64,000 nucleotides of DNA from Aurantibacter_A sp965215845 (GTDB lineage: Bacteria; Bacteroidota; Bacteroidia; Flavobacteriales; Flavobacteriaceae). Below, in pieces: positions 34,366 to 43,236 of the stretch. Each line of letters begins with the position of its first letter. Within the stretch, counting starts at the first letter, position 1. The notes below the pieces were generated by a model. It was not told the origin of the DNA and did no database searches. It worked only from the letters and a program-made list of their open reading frames with translations. A program made the translations under genes and the position numbers. The stretch spans positions 1,116,001-1,180,000 of the forward strand of contig CBDCEL010000003.1 of assembly GCA_965215845.1 (NCBI GenBank). The letters are read 5' to 3'.

Positions 34366-34652
34366 GGTTATATTACTGACGTAATGTCACTTTTAGGTGT
34401 AATAACTGATGTGAGTCCTTCAAATCAATAAATATTTTCCTCGTAAGTGAAAAAAGCTCTCAAAGTTATCGTTGTTGGTACATAGCTATTTGGCATTCTG
34501 AAGTGGCAAAACGAATTCCGTCTTTTTGAATTTGCAGTCCACCTTAGTTAAATCGATGAGTTAAGATAGCGGCATTAACCTTTCTTCCCCTTTTGGGGCG
34601 TCTCTACCTGTTCCATTAAATATCGTATCTACTTCAATGCTTGAAGTAACCA

Positions 34653-35054
34653 TCAATTGTAGTGTGACTTGAAAATATCGATCAAGACATTTGGGGGAAC
34701 AATCTTATTGGGGTACTTGTGCATTATGGAAAGTACCTGTTCTATGGCGGAAGGTGGTAGACCCATACCCAGCCCAATGTTGTGCAATCGACTTACTTCG
34801 ACTTGATGTTGCTCATCATCTACATTCATCAACAAAACAAGCCTGTGGAATTGAAGTATGCGTTCGGCCTGTGATTTGGGTATAATACGCTCCACTTTCT
34901 TTTCAAACAGCGAATTGAAGGTATCATGATCTATGCCCAAGTGATCGGCTATGGTCAACAAGAAGTTATACTCCGGCTCCTTGACTATTTCATCAATTTT
35001 GGCAAAGGCGATCATTTCAGCGAGAATGCTGAGTTTTTCCTCATAAGAGCTCAT
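34653..35054 (-). CDS. TerB-like (tellurite resistance family fold) protein
   Basis: A 133-residue all-helical cytoplasmic protein of the TerB-like type: EEKLSILAEMIAFAKIDEIVKEPEYNFLLTIADHLGID at its N-terminus (acidic helix pair with metal-ligand-like Asp/Glu), and a second similar helical half ending MHKYPNKIVPPNVLIDIF. Proteins like this have sometimes been mislabelled as excinuclease subunits in flavobacterial genomes; nothing in the sequence supports that. The TerB fold binds divalent metal at a membrane-associated stress complex, but no other ter genes are nearby. Confidence 0.7.
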   Translation of the reverse strand: MSSYEEKLSILAEMIAFAKIDEIVKEPEYNFLLTIADHLGIDHDTFNSLFEKKVERIIPKSQAERILQFHRLVLLMNVDDEQHQVEVSRLHNIGLGMGLPPSAIEQVLSIMHKYPNKIVPPNVLIDIFKSHYN

Positions 35055-35183
35055 TCACATAGGGCTTAGGGTTTCTACCTATTAGAATAACTAAGAATTT
35101 CTGTTTTTCGTATAAATAAAATTCCTGAAATGGGGCAATTGCCAATGCTTTGAAGTACTTTGCATTTTAAATCGTAAAGGGCC

Positions 35184-35447
35184 ATGACCAACAATGATGT
35201 TCTTAAAAAATTACGCGTTGCACTAAAATTTAGAGACGACCACATTTTGGAAATTCTTCAACTTGTAGACTTCAAAATATCCAAAAGTGAGTTGAGCGCA
35301 TTTTTCAGAAAAGAAGACCACCCCAACTATAGGGAATGTGGAGATCAGATACTTCGGAATTTCCTAAACGGCCTGGTCATTTACCTAAGGGGAACAAGGG
35401 ACAATCCAAAAAATCCGGGCGAAGTACTCTTAAAGAGGGATAACTAA
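35184..35447 (+). CDS. DUF1456 family protein (single-unit form)
   Basis: An 87-residue protein matching one DUF1456 (YehS-like) unit: MTNNDVLKKLRVALKFRDD, ILQLVDFKISKSELSAFFRKEDHPNY, and RECGDQILRNFLNGLVI. E. coli YehS carries two such units (about 150 residues), so this is a half-length form. The basic ends hint at nucleic-acid contact, but no function is established. It is followed by a bidirectional terminator. Confidence 0.85.
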   Translation: MTNNDVLKKLRVALKFRDDHILEILQLVDFKISKSELSAFFRKEDHPNYRECGDQILRNFLNGLVIYLRGTRDNPKNPGEVLLKRDN

Positions 35448-35490
35448 AAAATCCTGATGGGGAATGGTTACCTCATCAGGATCCTTATTT
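35446..35490. terminator. Bidirectional terminator between DUF1456 and the TonB-CTD-like gene
   Basis: ATCCTGATG (35451-35459) pairs with CATCAGGAT (35474-35482), extended by GG/CC inside. AAAAA precedes it (T-run on the minus strand) and CCTTATTTT follows on the plus strand. Confidence 0.65.
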
Positions 35491-35505
35491 TGTAACAATC
35501 ACGGC

Positions 35506-35841
35506 TTAGCTCGCTATCCGCACGGACACCGTAAACAATTTGCCTTCTTCTAAATTGACCGCCTCTACTTTTTTATAGTTCAAGCGACCTTTTACAAAAG
35601 ATTCCAAGGCCTTGTTTTTGCTGTCTACCGATAAAACGACAATTTCACGTTCTTGATTGACGGTAAACCTTACCTGGGCCGTGGAATTGATTTCAGCTTC
35701 TGAAAAATGGTTATTGCTCAGAATCTTCGAAATCTGATGTGATAGACTTTTTGAAGGTTCTTTGTCCTTGACCTCGTTTGCTAAAATACTTCCAGTGGAA
35801 AGTAGCATTGCAGCTACCAGTACTAAACTGATTTTTCTCAT
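35506..35841 (-). CDS. Small secreted protein with TonB C-terminal-like domain
   Basis: A 111-residue exported protein; the ATG at 35841 gives signal peptide MRKISLVLVAAMLLSTGSILA. The mature part resembles a single TonB C-terminal domain: AQVRFTVNQEREIVVLSVDSK, a short helix (ALESFVKGRLNY) and a closing strand KLFTVSVRIAS. It lacks the transmembrane anchor and proline-rich linker of real TonB, so it is a stand-alone periplasmic module. The function is unknown. An upstream in-frame start at 35919 would hide the signal peptide. Confidence 0.65.
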   Translation of the reverse strand: MRKISLVLVAAMLLSTGSILANEVKDKEPSKSLSHQISKILSNNHFSEAEINSTAQVRFTVNQEREIVVLSVDSKNKALESFVKGRLNYKKVEAVNLEEGKLFTVSVRIAS

Positions 35842-35984
35842 GACTCTTGTTTTTTTCCCGATAGGTATCGGGTGATTAATGATGATTGATGAATGATATA
35901 ATAGAAAGACGCGTCGCAATCTGTTTTGTTACGTCAAAAAACAGGTTTAACAAAATTTTAAAGTCCGATGACGGTTCATTGCAT

Positions 35985-36016
35985 AAAAAAACCATCCTAC
36001 TATAAGCAGGATGGTT
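35985..36016 (-). terminator. Terminator of sucC
   Basis: AACCATCCT (35990-35998) pairs with AGGATGGTT (36008-36016); on the minus strand the hairpin is followed by TTTTTT (plus 35985-35990). It lies 22 bp after the sucC stop. Confidence 0.75.
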
Positions 36017-36038
36017 ATATATTTTTTGCGATCGACTG

Positions 36039-37232
36039 TTACGCCAATACCTCTTTGACCTTATCGGCGGCTTCTTGAAACTGCACCGCAGAATGTACGG
36101 CCAGTCCTGAATTATCGATGATTTCCTTGGCCAATTCGGCATTTGTACCTTGAAGACGCACGATAATTGGTACCTGTATGGCATCTCCCATGTTCTTATA
36201 GGCATCTACAACACCTTGGGCCACGCGGTCACATCGCACAATCCCACCGAAGATATTGATCAATATGGCCTTTACATTGGGGTCTTTGAGAATGATGCGA
36301 AAAGCTTCCTCTACCCTTTTGGCATCTGCCGTGCCCCCAACGTCCAAGAAGTTCGCTGGCTCACCTCCCGCCATTTTTATCAAATCCATTGTGGCCATGG
36401 CCAGACCGGCCCCATTGACCATACAGCCGACATTACCATCCAAATCGACATAGCTCAGGCCCACTTCATCGGCCTCTACTTCGATCGGGTTCTCTTCGCG
36501 CAAATCTCGCATCGCGGCATATTCCTTTCTGCGGAACAATGAATTGTCGTCAATACTGACCTTGGCATCAACGGCCATTACCTTGTCGTCAGATGTTTTT
36601 AAAACAGGATTGATCTCAAACAGGCTTGCGTCGCTTTCAACATAGGCCTTGTATAAGGAGGAAACAAATTTTACCATCTCTTTGAAGGCCGTTCCTGAAA
36701 GGCCCAGGTTAAAGGCCACTTTGCGGGCCTGAAAAGGCAAAAGTCCAGTTCCTGGGTCGATTTCCTCGGTAAAAATCAAATGTGGAGTTTTTTCCGCCAC
36801 TTCCTCAATATCCATTCCTCCTTCCGTGGAATACATAATCATGTTTCTTCCCGAATTTCTGTTCAATAAAACGGACATATAGAATTCATTGGTCTCACTG
36901 TCGCCGGGATAATATACGTCTTCGGCAACCAGAACCTGATGAACCTTCTTACCTTCGGCCGAAGTCTGGGGGGTAATCAAGTTCATGCCTATTATCTGCC
37001 CAGAAAGTTCTTCGACTTCCTTCAGGTTTTTGGCCAGTTTTACCCCGCCGCCTTTACCACGTCCGCCAGCGTGCACCTGTGCCTTGATCACATGCCAGCC
37101 CGTACCGGTTTCCTCGGTGAGTTTTTTCGCGGCCTCGACTGCTTCGTTCGCGCTTTGGGCAACGATACCCCGCTGCGTACGCACTCCAAAACTTGCTAAA
37201 ATTTCCTTTCCTTGATATTCGTGAAGATTCAT
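36039..37232 (-). CDS. sucC: ADP-forming succinate-CoA ligase subunit beta
   Basis: TCA-cycle enzyme making succinate and ATP from succinyl-CoA. The 397-residue protein has the full ATP-grasp pattern: MNLHEYQGKEILASFGV, HVIKAQVHAGGRGKGGGVKL, FEINPVLKTSDDKVMAVDAK, and the CoA-ligase half with NGAGLAMATMD, EPANFLDVGG and VKAILINIFGGIVRCD. The alpha subunit (sucD) is not adjacent, which is usual in Bacteroidota. It is monocistronic with its own terminator. Confidence 0.97.
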   Translation of the reverse strand: MNLHEYQGKEILASFGVRTQRGIVAQSANEAVEAAKKLTEETGTGWHVIKAQVHAGGRGKGGGVKLAKNLKEVEELSGQIIGMNLITPQTSAEGKKVHQVLVAEDVYYPGDSETNEFYMSVLLNRNSGRNMIMYSTEGGMDIEEVAEKTPHLIFTEEIDPGTGLLPFQARKVAFNLGLSGTAFKEMVKFVSSLYKAYVESDASLFEINPVLKTSDDKVMAVDAKVSIDDNSLFRRKEYAAMRDLREENPIEVEADEVGLSYVDLDGNVGCMVNGAGLAMATMDLIKMAGGEPANFLDVGGTADAKRVEEAFRIILKDPNVKAILINIFGGIVRCDRVAQGVVDAYKNMGDAIQVPIIVRLQGTNAELAKEIIDNSGLAVHSAVQFQEAADKVKEVLA

Positions 37233-37257
37233 GTAAAGCTCATATTAGGTTCGCCAG

Positions 37258-37265
37258 CAAAAATA
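37258..37265 (-). promoter_or_regulatory. -7 element of sucC
   Basis: Minus-strand TATTTTTG matches TAnnTTTG, 26 bp before the sucC ATG. Confidence 0.45.
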
Positions 37266-37319
37266 GGAAACCACAGGCAGTTTCACTAATGAAAATCTAA
37301 ATGAGTATACTCGAGTGAA

Positions 37320-37958
37320 CTACATTTCAAAATCCTTGAAATCAAGCGGGTCGAAGTTTCGAAAATCCCCGTTCATTTCTATCGTTTTTTTGGTGCGGCC
37401 AACCTCCTTAAGAACGGCGATGGTAGCAAGCAGATGGCCCTTGATAAACGACAACCTTTCACTTTCTCGAGGCAACTGAAGCAATTGAAACTCTTGCTCA
37501 TAGGAAAGCCCCATTTTATGTGCCAATACATAACTGTTGAATTTTTCAACAGGTATTGGTGTGAATGGAACATCCATGAGGCCATAAAGTTCTTCGATCT
37601 TTTTAAGTACTCTCTTCTTCGTTATTTCGTTCGCGTCATTTTGTGAGTCTAAAAACTGTACTTCCCCCCCGGCATATAGTTTGCCCGGCATTTGTTTTTC
37701 AAAAGTCAGGACCTTAAAAACCTGTCGCGCGACACAGACGACATCCATTTCACCATTATCATAAGTAGTAACGACCTCGACCAATTGAACTTCGGTGCCA
37801 TAGGCGATGCTGTCGTAAATATAAACGGGAATACCGAAGGTTATGGCCTCATCTCGACAATCACTGATCAGCTGCTTATAGCGCTCTTCAAATATGTGTA
37901 GAGGTACTGTCTCTCCGGGAAAAAAGACCGTTTGTAGTGGAAAAAAAGGTAGTTTCAT
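37320..37958 (-). CDS. LON N-terminal (substrate-binding) domain protein
   Basis: A 212-residue protein consisting only of the LON N-terminal domain: KLPFFPLQTVFFPGETVPLHIFEERYKQ at residues 1-27, FGIPVYIYD, EVVTTYDNGEMDVVC and the helical bundle with LLQLPRESERLSFIKGHL. It has no ATPase or protease domain. Such proteins are common and poorly understood; substrate recognition or cereblon-like roles are speculative. The start is ATG 37958; the TTG one codon upstream is less likely. Confidence 0.87.
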   Translation of the reverse strand: MKLPFFPLQTVFFPGETVPLHIFEERYKQLISDCRDEAITFGIPVYIYDSIAYGTEVQLVEVVTTYDNGEMDVVCVARQVFKVLTFEKQMPGKLYAGGEVQFLDSQNDANEITKKRVLKKIEELYGLMDVPFTPIPVEKFNSYVLAHKMGLSYEQEFQLLQLPRESERLSFIKGHLLATIAVLKEVGRTKKTIEMNGDFRNFDPLDFKDFEM

Positions 37959-38122
37959 CAATTTTTTATAGGAATTCTAAATGTACGACTCATGGGGGAA
38001 CGGCACAAATGGAAAAACAAGGTTGTTATAAATACAACTTTTTGTTTTATTTTTAAATATTCAGTTCCTAAATTTTGGGGAAGACCCCAGAACAGCGTAG
38101 ATTTGCCCTAAAGACTTATTTG

Positions 38123-39364
38123 ATGAGGAATGCAGACCTTTTGAAAATTGCCAAAACATTTGGTGACCCAGTTTACGTTTACGATTCGGAAAAAATCATA
38201 TCTCAGTTCAATCGGCTGACCAATGCCTTTGGCAATGTGAAGCATTTGCGACTCAACTATGCCGCCAAGGCGCTGTCAAATTTGACGATACTAAGATTGA
38301 TGAACTCCTTGGGAAGCGGCCTGGATACCGTTTCCATTCAAGAGGTGAAATTGGGGCTTTTGGCAGGCTTTAGGCCCGAGTCGATCATTTTCACCCCAAA
38401 CGGAGTTTCTTTGGAGGAAATCGAGGAGGCATCGGCTTTGGGCGTTCAGATCAATATCGACAACCTCTCGATCTTGGAGCAGTTTGGCAACAAACATCCC
38501 GATGTTCCGGTCTGTGTTCGTATCAATCCACATGTGATGGCTGGCGGAAACTCCAATATTTCGGTCGGACACATCGATTCGAAGTTTGGCATCAGCATAC
38601 ATCAAATTCCCCATCTATTACGGATTGCGGAATTGACCAAAATGAACATCAACGGAATTCACATGCATACCGGAAGTGATATTCTCGATATCGACGTATT
38701 TCTTTATGCCTCTGAAATTCTTTTTGAGACCGCAAAGAACTTCAAGAATCTCGATTTTATCGATTTTGGGAGTGGTTTCAAGGTACCTTATAAAGAGGGG
38801 GACATTGAGACCAATGTTGAGGAATTGGGAAAAAAATTGGGAAAGAGGTTCAACGAATTCTGCACGGCTTATGGAAGGGATTTGACTTTATCGTTTGAAC
38901 CCGGCAAATATTTGGTCAGTGAGGCCGGCCACTTTTTGGCGAGGGTCAATGTGGTCAAACAGACCACCTCTACCGTTTTTGCAAGTGTCGATACGGGTTT
39001 CAACCACCTGATACGGCCTATGCTCTATGGGGCCAACCACTCGATAATCAACATTTCGAATCCGAATGGCCGTGAACGCTATTATTCGGTTGTCGGCTAT
39101 ATCTGTGAAACCGATACGTTCGGTAACAATCGTCGAATCAACGAAATATCCGAAGGAGACATACTTTGCTTTAAAAATGCGGGTGCCTACTGTTTTACCA
39201 TGGCCAGCAACTACAATTCAAGGTTCAGGCCGGCCGAAGTATTGTGGCACAAAGGGAATGCCGTATTGATCCGGGAACGTGAAACCTTTGATGACCTTAT
39301 CAAGAATCAGGTCGACGTAAAAGATCTTTTTGCCGTCAAAAAGGAAAAAGCCACTGTTAAATAG
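38123..39364 (+). CDS. lysA: Diaminopimelate decarboxylase
   Basis: Last step of lysine synthesis, a PLP enzyme with a TIM-barrel fold. Motifs: PVYVYDSEKI, the PLP lysine in LRLNYAAKALSN, SGLDTVS, VRINPHV, HMHTGSDI, FIDFGSGFKVPY, SFEPGKYLV and the C-terminal GAYCFTMASNYN. I chose the ATG at 38123 (MRNADLLKIAKTFG, 413 residues), which matches the usual N-terminus. The longer frame from TTG 38075 begins before a likely transcription start (TAAATTTTG, 38069-38077). Its pathway partner dapD is 31 kb away. Confidence 0.95.
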   Translation: MRNADLLKIAKTFGDPVYVYDSEKIISQFNRLTNAFGNVKHLRLNYAAKALSNLTILRLMNSLGSGLDTVSIQEVKLGLLAGFRPESIIFTPNGVSLEEIEEASALGVQINIDNLSILEQFGNKHPDVPVCVRINPHVMAGGNSNISVGHIDSKFGISIHQIPHLLRIAELTKMNINGIHMHTGSDILDIDVFLYASEILFETAKNFKNLDFIDFGSGFKVPYKEGDIETNVEELGKKLGKRFNEFCTAYGRDLTLSFEPGKYLVSEAGHFLARVNVVKQTTSTVFASVDTGFNHLIRPMLYGANHSIINISNPNGRERYYSVVGYICETDTFGNNRRINEISEGDILCFKNAGAYCFTMASNYNSRFRPAEVLWHKGNAVLIRERETFDDLIKNQVDVKDLFAVKKEKATVK

Positions 39365-39467
39365 CGTTACATAACTTCGTCGATTCCTAAATTTGAAATA
39401 AACAAGGCGAAAAATCGTTAGTTTTGGTATGGTAATTGGACCAAGTTACCACCAAATAAAGATTGTT

Positions 39468-39995
39468 ATGAAATCGTCCCAAAATATGATGAAGTCCCTT
39501 TTCATTCTTGCAATTCTTTTTGCCGGACTAAATGCCCAAGCGCAGGAAGTCGAATGGCTCTCGTGGAACGAGGCTGCCGAATTGGCGACCACCGAGGAAA
39601 ATCCGAAGAAAATATTCGTCGATATTTACACTGATTGGTGCGGATGGTGTAAAAAGATGGACAAAGACACTTTTCAAAACGCCGAGGTGGCGACCTATAT
39701 GAGCAAGAACTTCTATATGGTCAAATTGGACGGTGAAGGCAAAGAGGACATTGAATTCAAAGGAAAGACCTTCAAATATGTACCTTCGGGTAGAAAAGGT
39801 TATCATGAACTGGCCGCGGCACTTATGCAAGGCAAATTGAGTTACCCCACAACAGTCTTTTTAGATGAGGAAATGAATATGCTTTCACCTGTACCGGGTT
39901 ACCAAAAACCCAAACCTTTTTTGAATATCGCCAAATATTTCGGGGATAACATCTATAAAAGTAAAAACTGGAAGGAGTATAGCGGTAGCAAATAA
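39468..39995 (+). CDS. Thioredoxin-like protein, exported
   Basis: A 175-residue exported thioredoxin-fold protein. The signal peptide (about 7-26, ending NAQA) is followed by KIFVDIYTDWCGWCKKMDKDTF with the redox pair Cys58-G-W-Cys61, and a cis-Pro loop in KLSYPTTVFLD. Family resemblance is to thioredoxin_7/DUF255-like proteins, probably a periplasmic disulfide reductase or cytochrome maturation factor. A second ATG at codon 7 (MKSLFILAIL) is an alternative start. A terminator follows. Confidence 0.88.
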   Translation: MKSSQNMMKSLFILAILFAGLNAQAQEVEWLSWNEAAELATTEENPKKIFVDIYTDWCGWCKKMDKDTFQNAEVATYMSKNFYMVKLDGEGKEDIEFKGKTFKYVPSGRKGYHELAAALMQGKLSYPTTVFLDEEMNMLSPVPGYQKPKPFLNIAKYFGDNIYKSKNWKEYSGSK

Positions 39996-40013
39996 GATTT
40001 TTCAAATCAGTCG

Positions 40014-40044
40014 AAGCCACCCCTACTGTACGGTGGCTTTTTTT
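40014..40044 (+). terminator. Rho-independent terminator after the thioredoxin-like gene
   Basis: AAGCCACC (40014-40021) pairs with GGTGGCTT (40032-40039), followed by a T-run to 40044, 19 bp past the stop. Confidence 0.8.
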
Positions 40045-40082
40045 GTTATATCTTGGTGGCGGTTAAAACTTTTACCGGCAAC

Positions 40083-40949
40083 ATGAAACCTCATTTTAGC
40101 AAAGCGCTCAAACCGATAATTGTCTTAGTGTTGTCGCTATGGGTTCATCAAAGTTGTCACCCACAGGCCGACGGTACAATGAAAATTATAAAAATCGGAA
40201 TCGGGCAATTGCACGTCAATGGCGGAAATGCCGCACTGAACCTGAAAAACGCCGTAGTTTTCGTCAGGGATGCCGCAGCAGCACAATGTGACATTATCGT
40301 TCTGCCCGAGGCACTCGATTTCGGGTGGACACACTCCTCTGCCTTGACAGCAGCGCAACCGATTCCTGGGGCGAATAGCGAATTGTTGCAAAGCGCGGCC
40401 AAAGACAATTCAATATATGTAATTGCCGGACTCACTGAGCGTAGCGGAGACAAAATTCACAATACCGCAATTCTGATCTCTCCAAAGGGCGAAATTTTGG
40501 CCAAGCATCGTAAAATAAATATACTTGATATTGCACGCCACATCTATACGCCCGGAACAAGTTGCACGGTCACCCCAACAGAACTCGGAATGATCGGCAT
40601 GAACATCTGTGCCGATAATTCACCGGCAACCAACGAATTGGGCCATGTGATGGGCTATATGGGTGCCGATATCATTCTTTCGCCATGCAGTTGGGCGGTG
40701 CCACCCGACTTTGACAATATCAAAACACCCTATGGGGACATATGGAAGGAATCGTATACCGAAATCGCAAAAAAACACGGAATTCCGGTAATCGGCGTCA
40801 GCAACACCGGGCTTGTCAAAGATGGGGAATGGAAAGGATGGTGGTGCATTGGGGCTTCTTTGGTCGTTTCAAAAGATGGGGAAATTCAAAATCAATTCGA
40901 TTATACCAAAGAAGGGAGCAAGCTCTACACCATTGAAGTAATCCTATAA
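40083..40949 (+). CDS. Carbon-nitrogen hydrolase (nitrilase superfamily), exported
   Basis: A 288-residue amidase-type hydrolase. The catalytic E-K-C triad of the superfamily is present: Glu in IIVLPEALDFGW, Lys in AKHRKINIL and Cys in GMIGMNICADNS. An N-terminal hydrophobic segment (PIIVLVLSLWVHQSC) suggests export, perhaps as a lipoprotein, although the lipobox is imperfect (HQSC). Exported members are unusual because most nitrilase-fold enzymes are cytoplasmic. The substrate is unknown. The start is ATG 40083; an earlier in-frame start at 40053 overlaps the terminator region. Confidence 0.85.
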   Translation: MKPHFSKALKPIIVLVLSLWVHQSCHPQADGTMKIIKIGIGQLHVNGGNAALNLKNAVVFVRDAAAAQCDIIVLPEALDFGWTHSSALTAAQPIPGANSELLQSAAKDNSIYVIAGLTERSGDKIHNTAILISPKGEILAKHRKINILDIARHIYTPGTSCTVTPTELGMIGMNICADNSPATNELGHVMGYMGADIILSPCSWAVPPDFDNIKTPYGDIWKESYTEIAKKHGIPVIGVSNTGLVKDGEWKGWWCIGASLVVSKDGEIQNQFDYTKEGSKLYTIEVIL

Positions 40950-41031
40950 TCGTAAAGTGGCCATTAGGTTTGGGAATATTGGTCGAAGGGACACAAACTG
41001 AAGGGTAAAATCAAGGAAAGTAAATAAAATA

Positions 41032-41679
41032 TCAATCTGCCCTCTTGGCAACGGTGGCAAACTGCAAATAGAACATGTCCATCGCAGTATATAAAAAAGG
41101 AATATTGTATAGGTATGGTTTTAAAGACCTCGTACGATTGATCCCTTCATGCGAAACGATTTCATAGCCTTGGTCCCGGTACATTTTTTCGATGCTGCTT
41201 TTGGTAAAAAAGCGCATATGGGTCTTGTCAAAAATACCATGGCCCTCGTATTCCCACTTTTTCCTTAGCCAAACTTTTTTAAAGGCATCGTGATATCGAA
41301 TATTCGGAATGGAACTGATCACCACCCCCCTATCGGTCAGTTTTTTTCGCAATACCGCCAGCACACTATAGGGGTCGACCAAATGTTCCAAAACATCATT
41401 GCAGTAAATGGCATCAAAATAATTATCGGGTAATTCTTCGATAAAATTCTCACAAGGGCCGATAAATACTTTGTCAAGTCTTTTTTCGGCCTCCTTTCCC
41501 GGGCCTTCCATGAGTTCTATGCCCCAGGCTTCCAGATTTTCCCTGTTCTTGATGTATTCGGCAAAAGTGCCTTCCCCGCAACCGACGTCCAAAAGGGTTT
41601 TACATCCCGCTGGAAGATAGGCCAACATTTCAGGTCGTTCATGGTTGTAATAGTCGTCGGCCTTGTTTTCGTAATCCAT
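41032..41679 (-). CDS. Class I SAM-dependent methyltransferase
   Basis: A 215-residue methyltransferase: motif I LLDVGCGEGTFAEYIK, motif II WGIELME, then CENFIEELPDNYFDAIYCNDVLEHLVDPY and VVISSIPNIRYHD. It resembles the methyltransferases associated with polysaccharide or ubiquinone-type chemistry; a helical tail (about 185-213) may contact membrane. The substrate cannot be told. It follows guaB by five bases, so it is in the same transcript, which does not by itself suggest a function. Confidence 0.85.
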   Translation of the reverse strand: MDYENKADDYYNHERPEMLAYLPAGCKTLLDVGCGEGTFAEYIKNRENLEAWGIELMEGPGKEAEKRLDKVFIGPCENFIEELPDNYFDAIYCNDVLEHLVDPYSVLAVLRKKLTDRGVVISSIPNIRYHDAFKKVWLRKKWEYEGHGIFDKTHMRFFTKSSIEKMYRDQGYEIVSHEGINRTRSLKPYLYNIPFLYTAMDMFYLQFATVAKRAD

Positions 41680-41684
41680 CGGAA

Positions 41685-43157
41685 TTATCGACTATAGTTC
41701 GGGGACTCCTTGGTGATCGTAACATCATGTGGGTGGCTTTCGTTGATTCCACTTGCCGTGATCTTCACAAACCTTCCCGATTCTTGCAAGGCTACAATAT
41801 CTTTGGCGCCACAGTAACCCATACCGGCCCGCAGTCCACCAACAAATTGATGGATACTTTCGTAAAGCTCTCCTTTATAGGGTACACGACCGACAATCCC
41901 CTCAGGGACCAATTTCTTGATATCATCCTCAACATCTTGAAAGTAACGATCTTTGCTACCCTCCTTCATGGCCTCCACTGAACCCATTCCTCGATAAGAC
42001 TTGAATTTCCGCCCTTCATAGATGATCGTTTCCCCGGGGGATTCTTGGGTACCCGCCAATAACGATCCCAGCATGACGGTATCTGCACCGGCCGCGATTG
42101 CCTTGGGAATATCTCCCGTATATCGAATACCGCCATCGGCGATTACGGGAACACCGCTACCCTTGATTGCTGCAGCGACTTCCAAGACCGCCGAAAATTG
42201 CGGAAATCCGACTCCGGCAACAACTCGTGTCGTACAAATCGAGCCAGGCCCGATCCCAACTTTGACCGCATCGGCTCCCGCGTCAACCAAGTATTTGGCA
42301 GCTTCGCCAGTTGCAATATTCCCTACGACAACCTCCAAATCCGGAAATTTTTTCTTGACATCCCTTAAAACACCGACCACTCCTTTGGTATGCCCATGGG
42401 CGGTATCGATTATTACGGCATCCACCCCGGCATTGACCAAAGCCTCGACACGTTCCACAGCATCGGGTGTGACCCCAACCGCAGCCGCAACACGTAATCG
42501 TCCAAAGCTATCCTTATTGGCAATCGGTTTCTGGGTCAGTTTGGTAATATCACGAAATGTGATAAGTCCGATCAGTTTGTAGTCTGTATTGACAACTGGT
42601 AGCTTCTCGATCTTATTTTCCTGTAGGATGTCCTCGGCCTCGGTCAGCGAGGTACCTTCTCCCGTGGTGACCAAATTTTCGGAAGTCATCACTTCCGCAA
42701 TCGGACGATCATTGTTCTTTTCAAAACGCAGGTCACGATTGGTCACGATGCCCAACAACTTTCCTTCATCATCAACAATGGGAATACCTCCGATACTGAA
42801 TTCCTTCATCAATGCTTTTGCATCCTTGACCTTCGAATTCAAAGGTAGGGTCACCGGATCCAAGATCATACCACTTTCGGCCCTCTTCACTTTTCGCACT
42901 TTCATGGCTTGCGCCTCGATGGTCATATTTTTGTGCAAAACGCCGATACCACCTTCTTGTGCCATGGCAATGGCCATACGGGATTCTGTTACCGTATCCA
43001 TGGCGGCCGAAACTACCGGCACATTGATCGTAATGTTGCGCGTGAATCTTGATTGAATATTTACTTCTCTCGGAAGTACTTCAGAATAAGCGGGGACAAG
43101 AAGAACGTCATCGTAGGTAAGGCCTTCTCCGAGAATCTTTTTGTGGTGGGCGTCCAT
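41685..43157 (-). CDS. guaB: IMP dehydrogenase
   Basis: Oxidises IMP to XMP, the committed step of GMP synthesis. The 490-residue protein shows EGLTYDDVLLVPAYSEVLP at the N-terminus, two CBS domains (about 95-205), NAGVDAVIIDTAHGHT, the catalytic loop GPGSICTTRVVAGVG with its Cys, VIADGGIRYTGDI, YRGMGSVEAM and the flap region RVPYKG. Full length and complete. It has its own -7 element. Confidence 0.98.
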   Translation of the reverse strand: MDAHHKKILGEGLTYDDVLLVPAYSEVLPREVNIQSRFTRNITINVPVVSAAMDTVTESRMAIAMAQEGGIGVLHKNMTIEAQAMKVRKVKRAESGMILDPVTLPLNSKVKDAKALMKEFSIGGIPIVDDEGKLLGIVTNRDLRFEKNNDRPIAEVMTSENLVTTGEGTSLTEAEDILQENKIEKLPVVNTDYKLIGLITFRDITKLTQKPIANKDSFGRLRVAAAVGVTPDAVERVEALVNAGVDAVIIDTAHGHTKGVVGVLRDVKKKFPDLEVVVGNIATGEAAKYLVDAGADAVKVGIGPGSICTTRVVAGVGFPQFSAVLEVAAAIKGSGVPVIADGGIRYTGDIPKAIAAGADTVMLGSLLAGTQESPGETIIYEGRKFKSYRGMGSVEAMKEGSKDRYFQDVEDDIKKLVPEGIVGRVPYKGELYESIHQFVGGLRAGMGYCGAKDIVALQESGRFVKITASGINESHPHDVTITKESPNYSR

Positions 43158-43180
43158 GGCAATTAAGGATTAATTGCGAG

Positions 43181-43188
43181 CAAATATA
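43181..43188 (-). promoter_or_regulatory. -7 element of guaB
   Basis: Minus-strand TATATTTG, an exact TAnnTTTG match, 24 bp before the guaB ATG. Confidence 0.5.
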
Positions 43189-43236
43189 GTGTTTTTTGGT
43201 GCAGGTTTTACGGTGGTTAATAAGTCTTGCTTCCGG

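Larger units (their letters stand above)
34275..34652. other. 378-bp intergenic regulatory region
   Basis: Upstream of hsp20 and downstream of the TerB-like gene (both minus strand). Besides the FNR/CRP-like box and -7 element listed separately it holds an inverted repeat ATTAC-TGAC-GTAAT (34372-34385) and a wider TGACAT...ATGTCA pair (34353-34358 and 34384-34389). No gene is seen. Confidence 0.55.

Noticed and set aside
34653..35054. Excinuclease subunit B label for the TerB-like gene
   Set aside because: It has no UvrB motif; the real uvrB is at 30218-32204.
42022..42582. Long plus-strand frame (186 codons) across guaB
   Set aside because: Antisense shadow of guaB; Ser/Thr/Pro-rich composition typical of reverse reading of a real gene.
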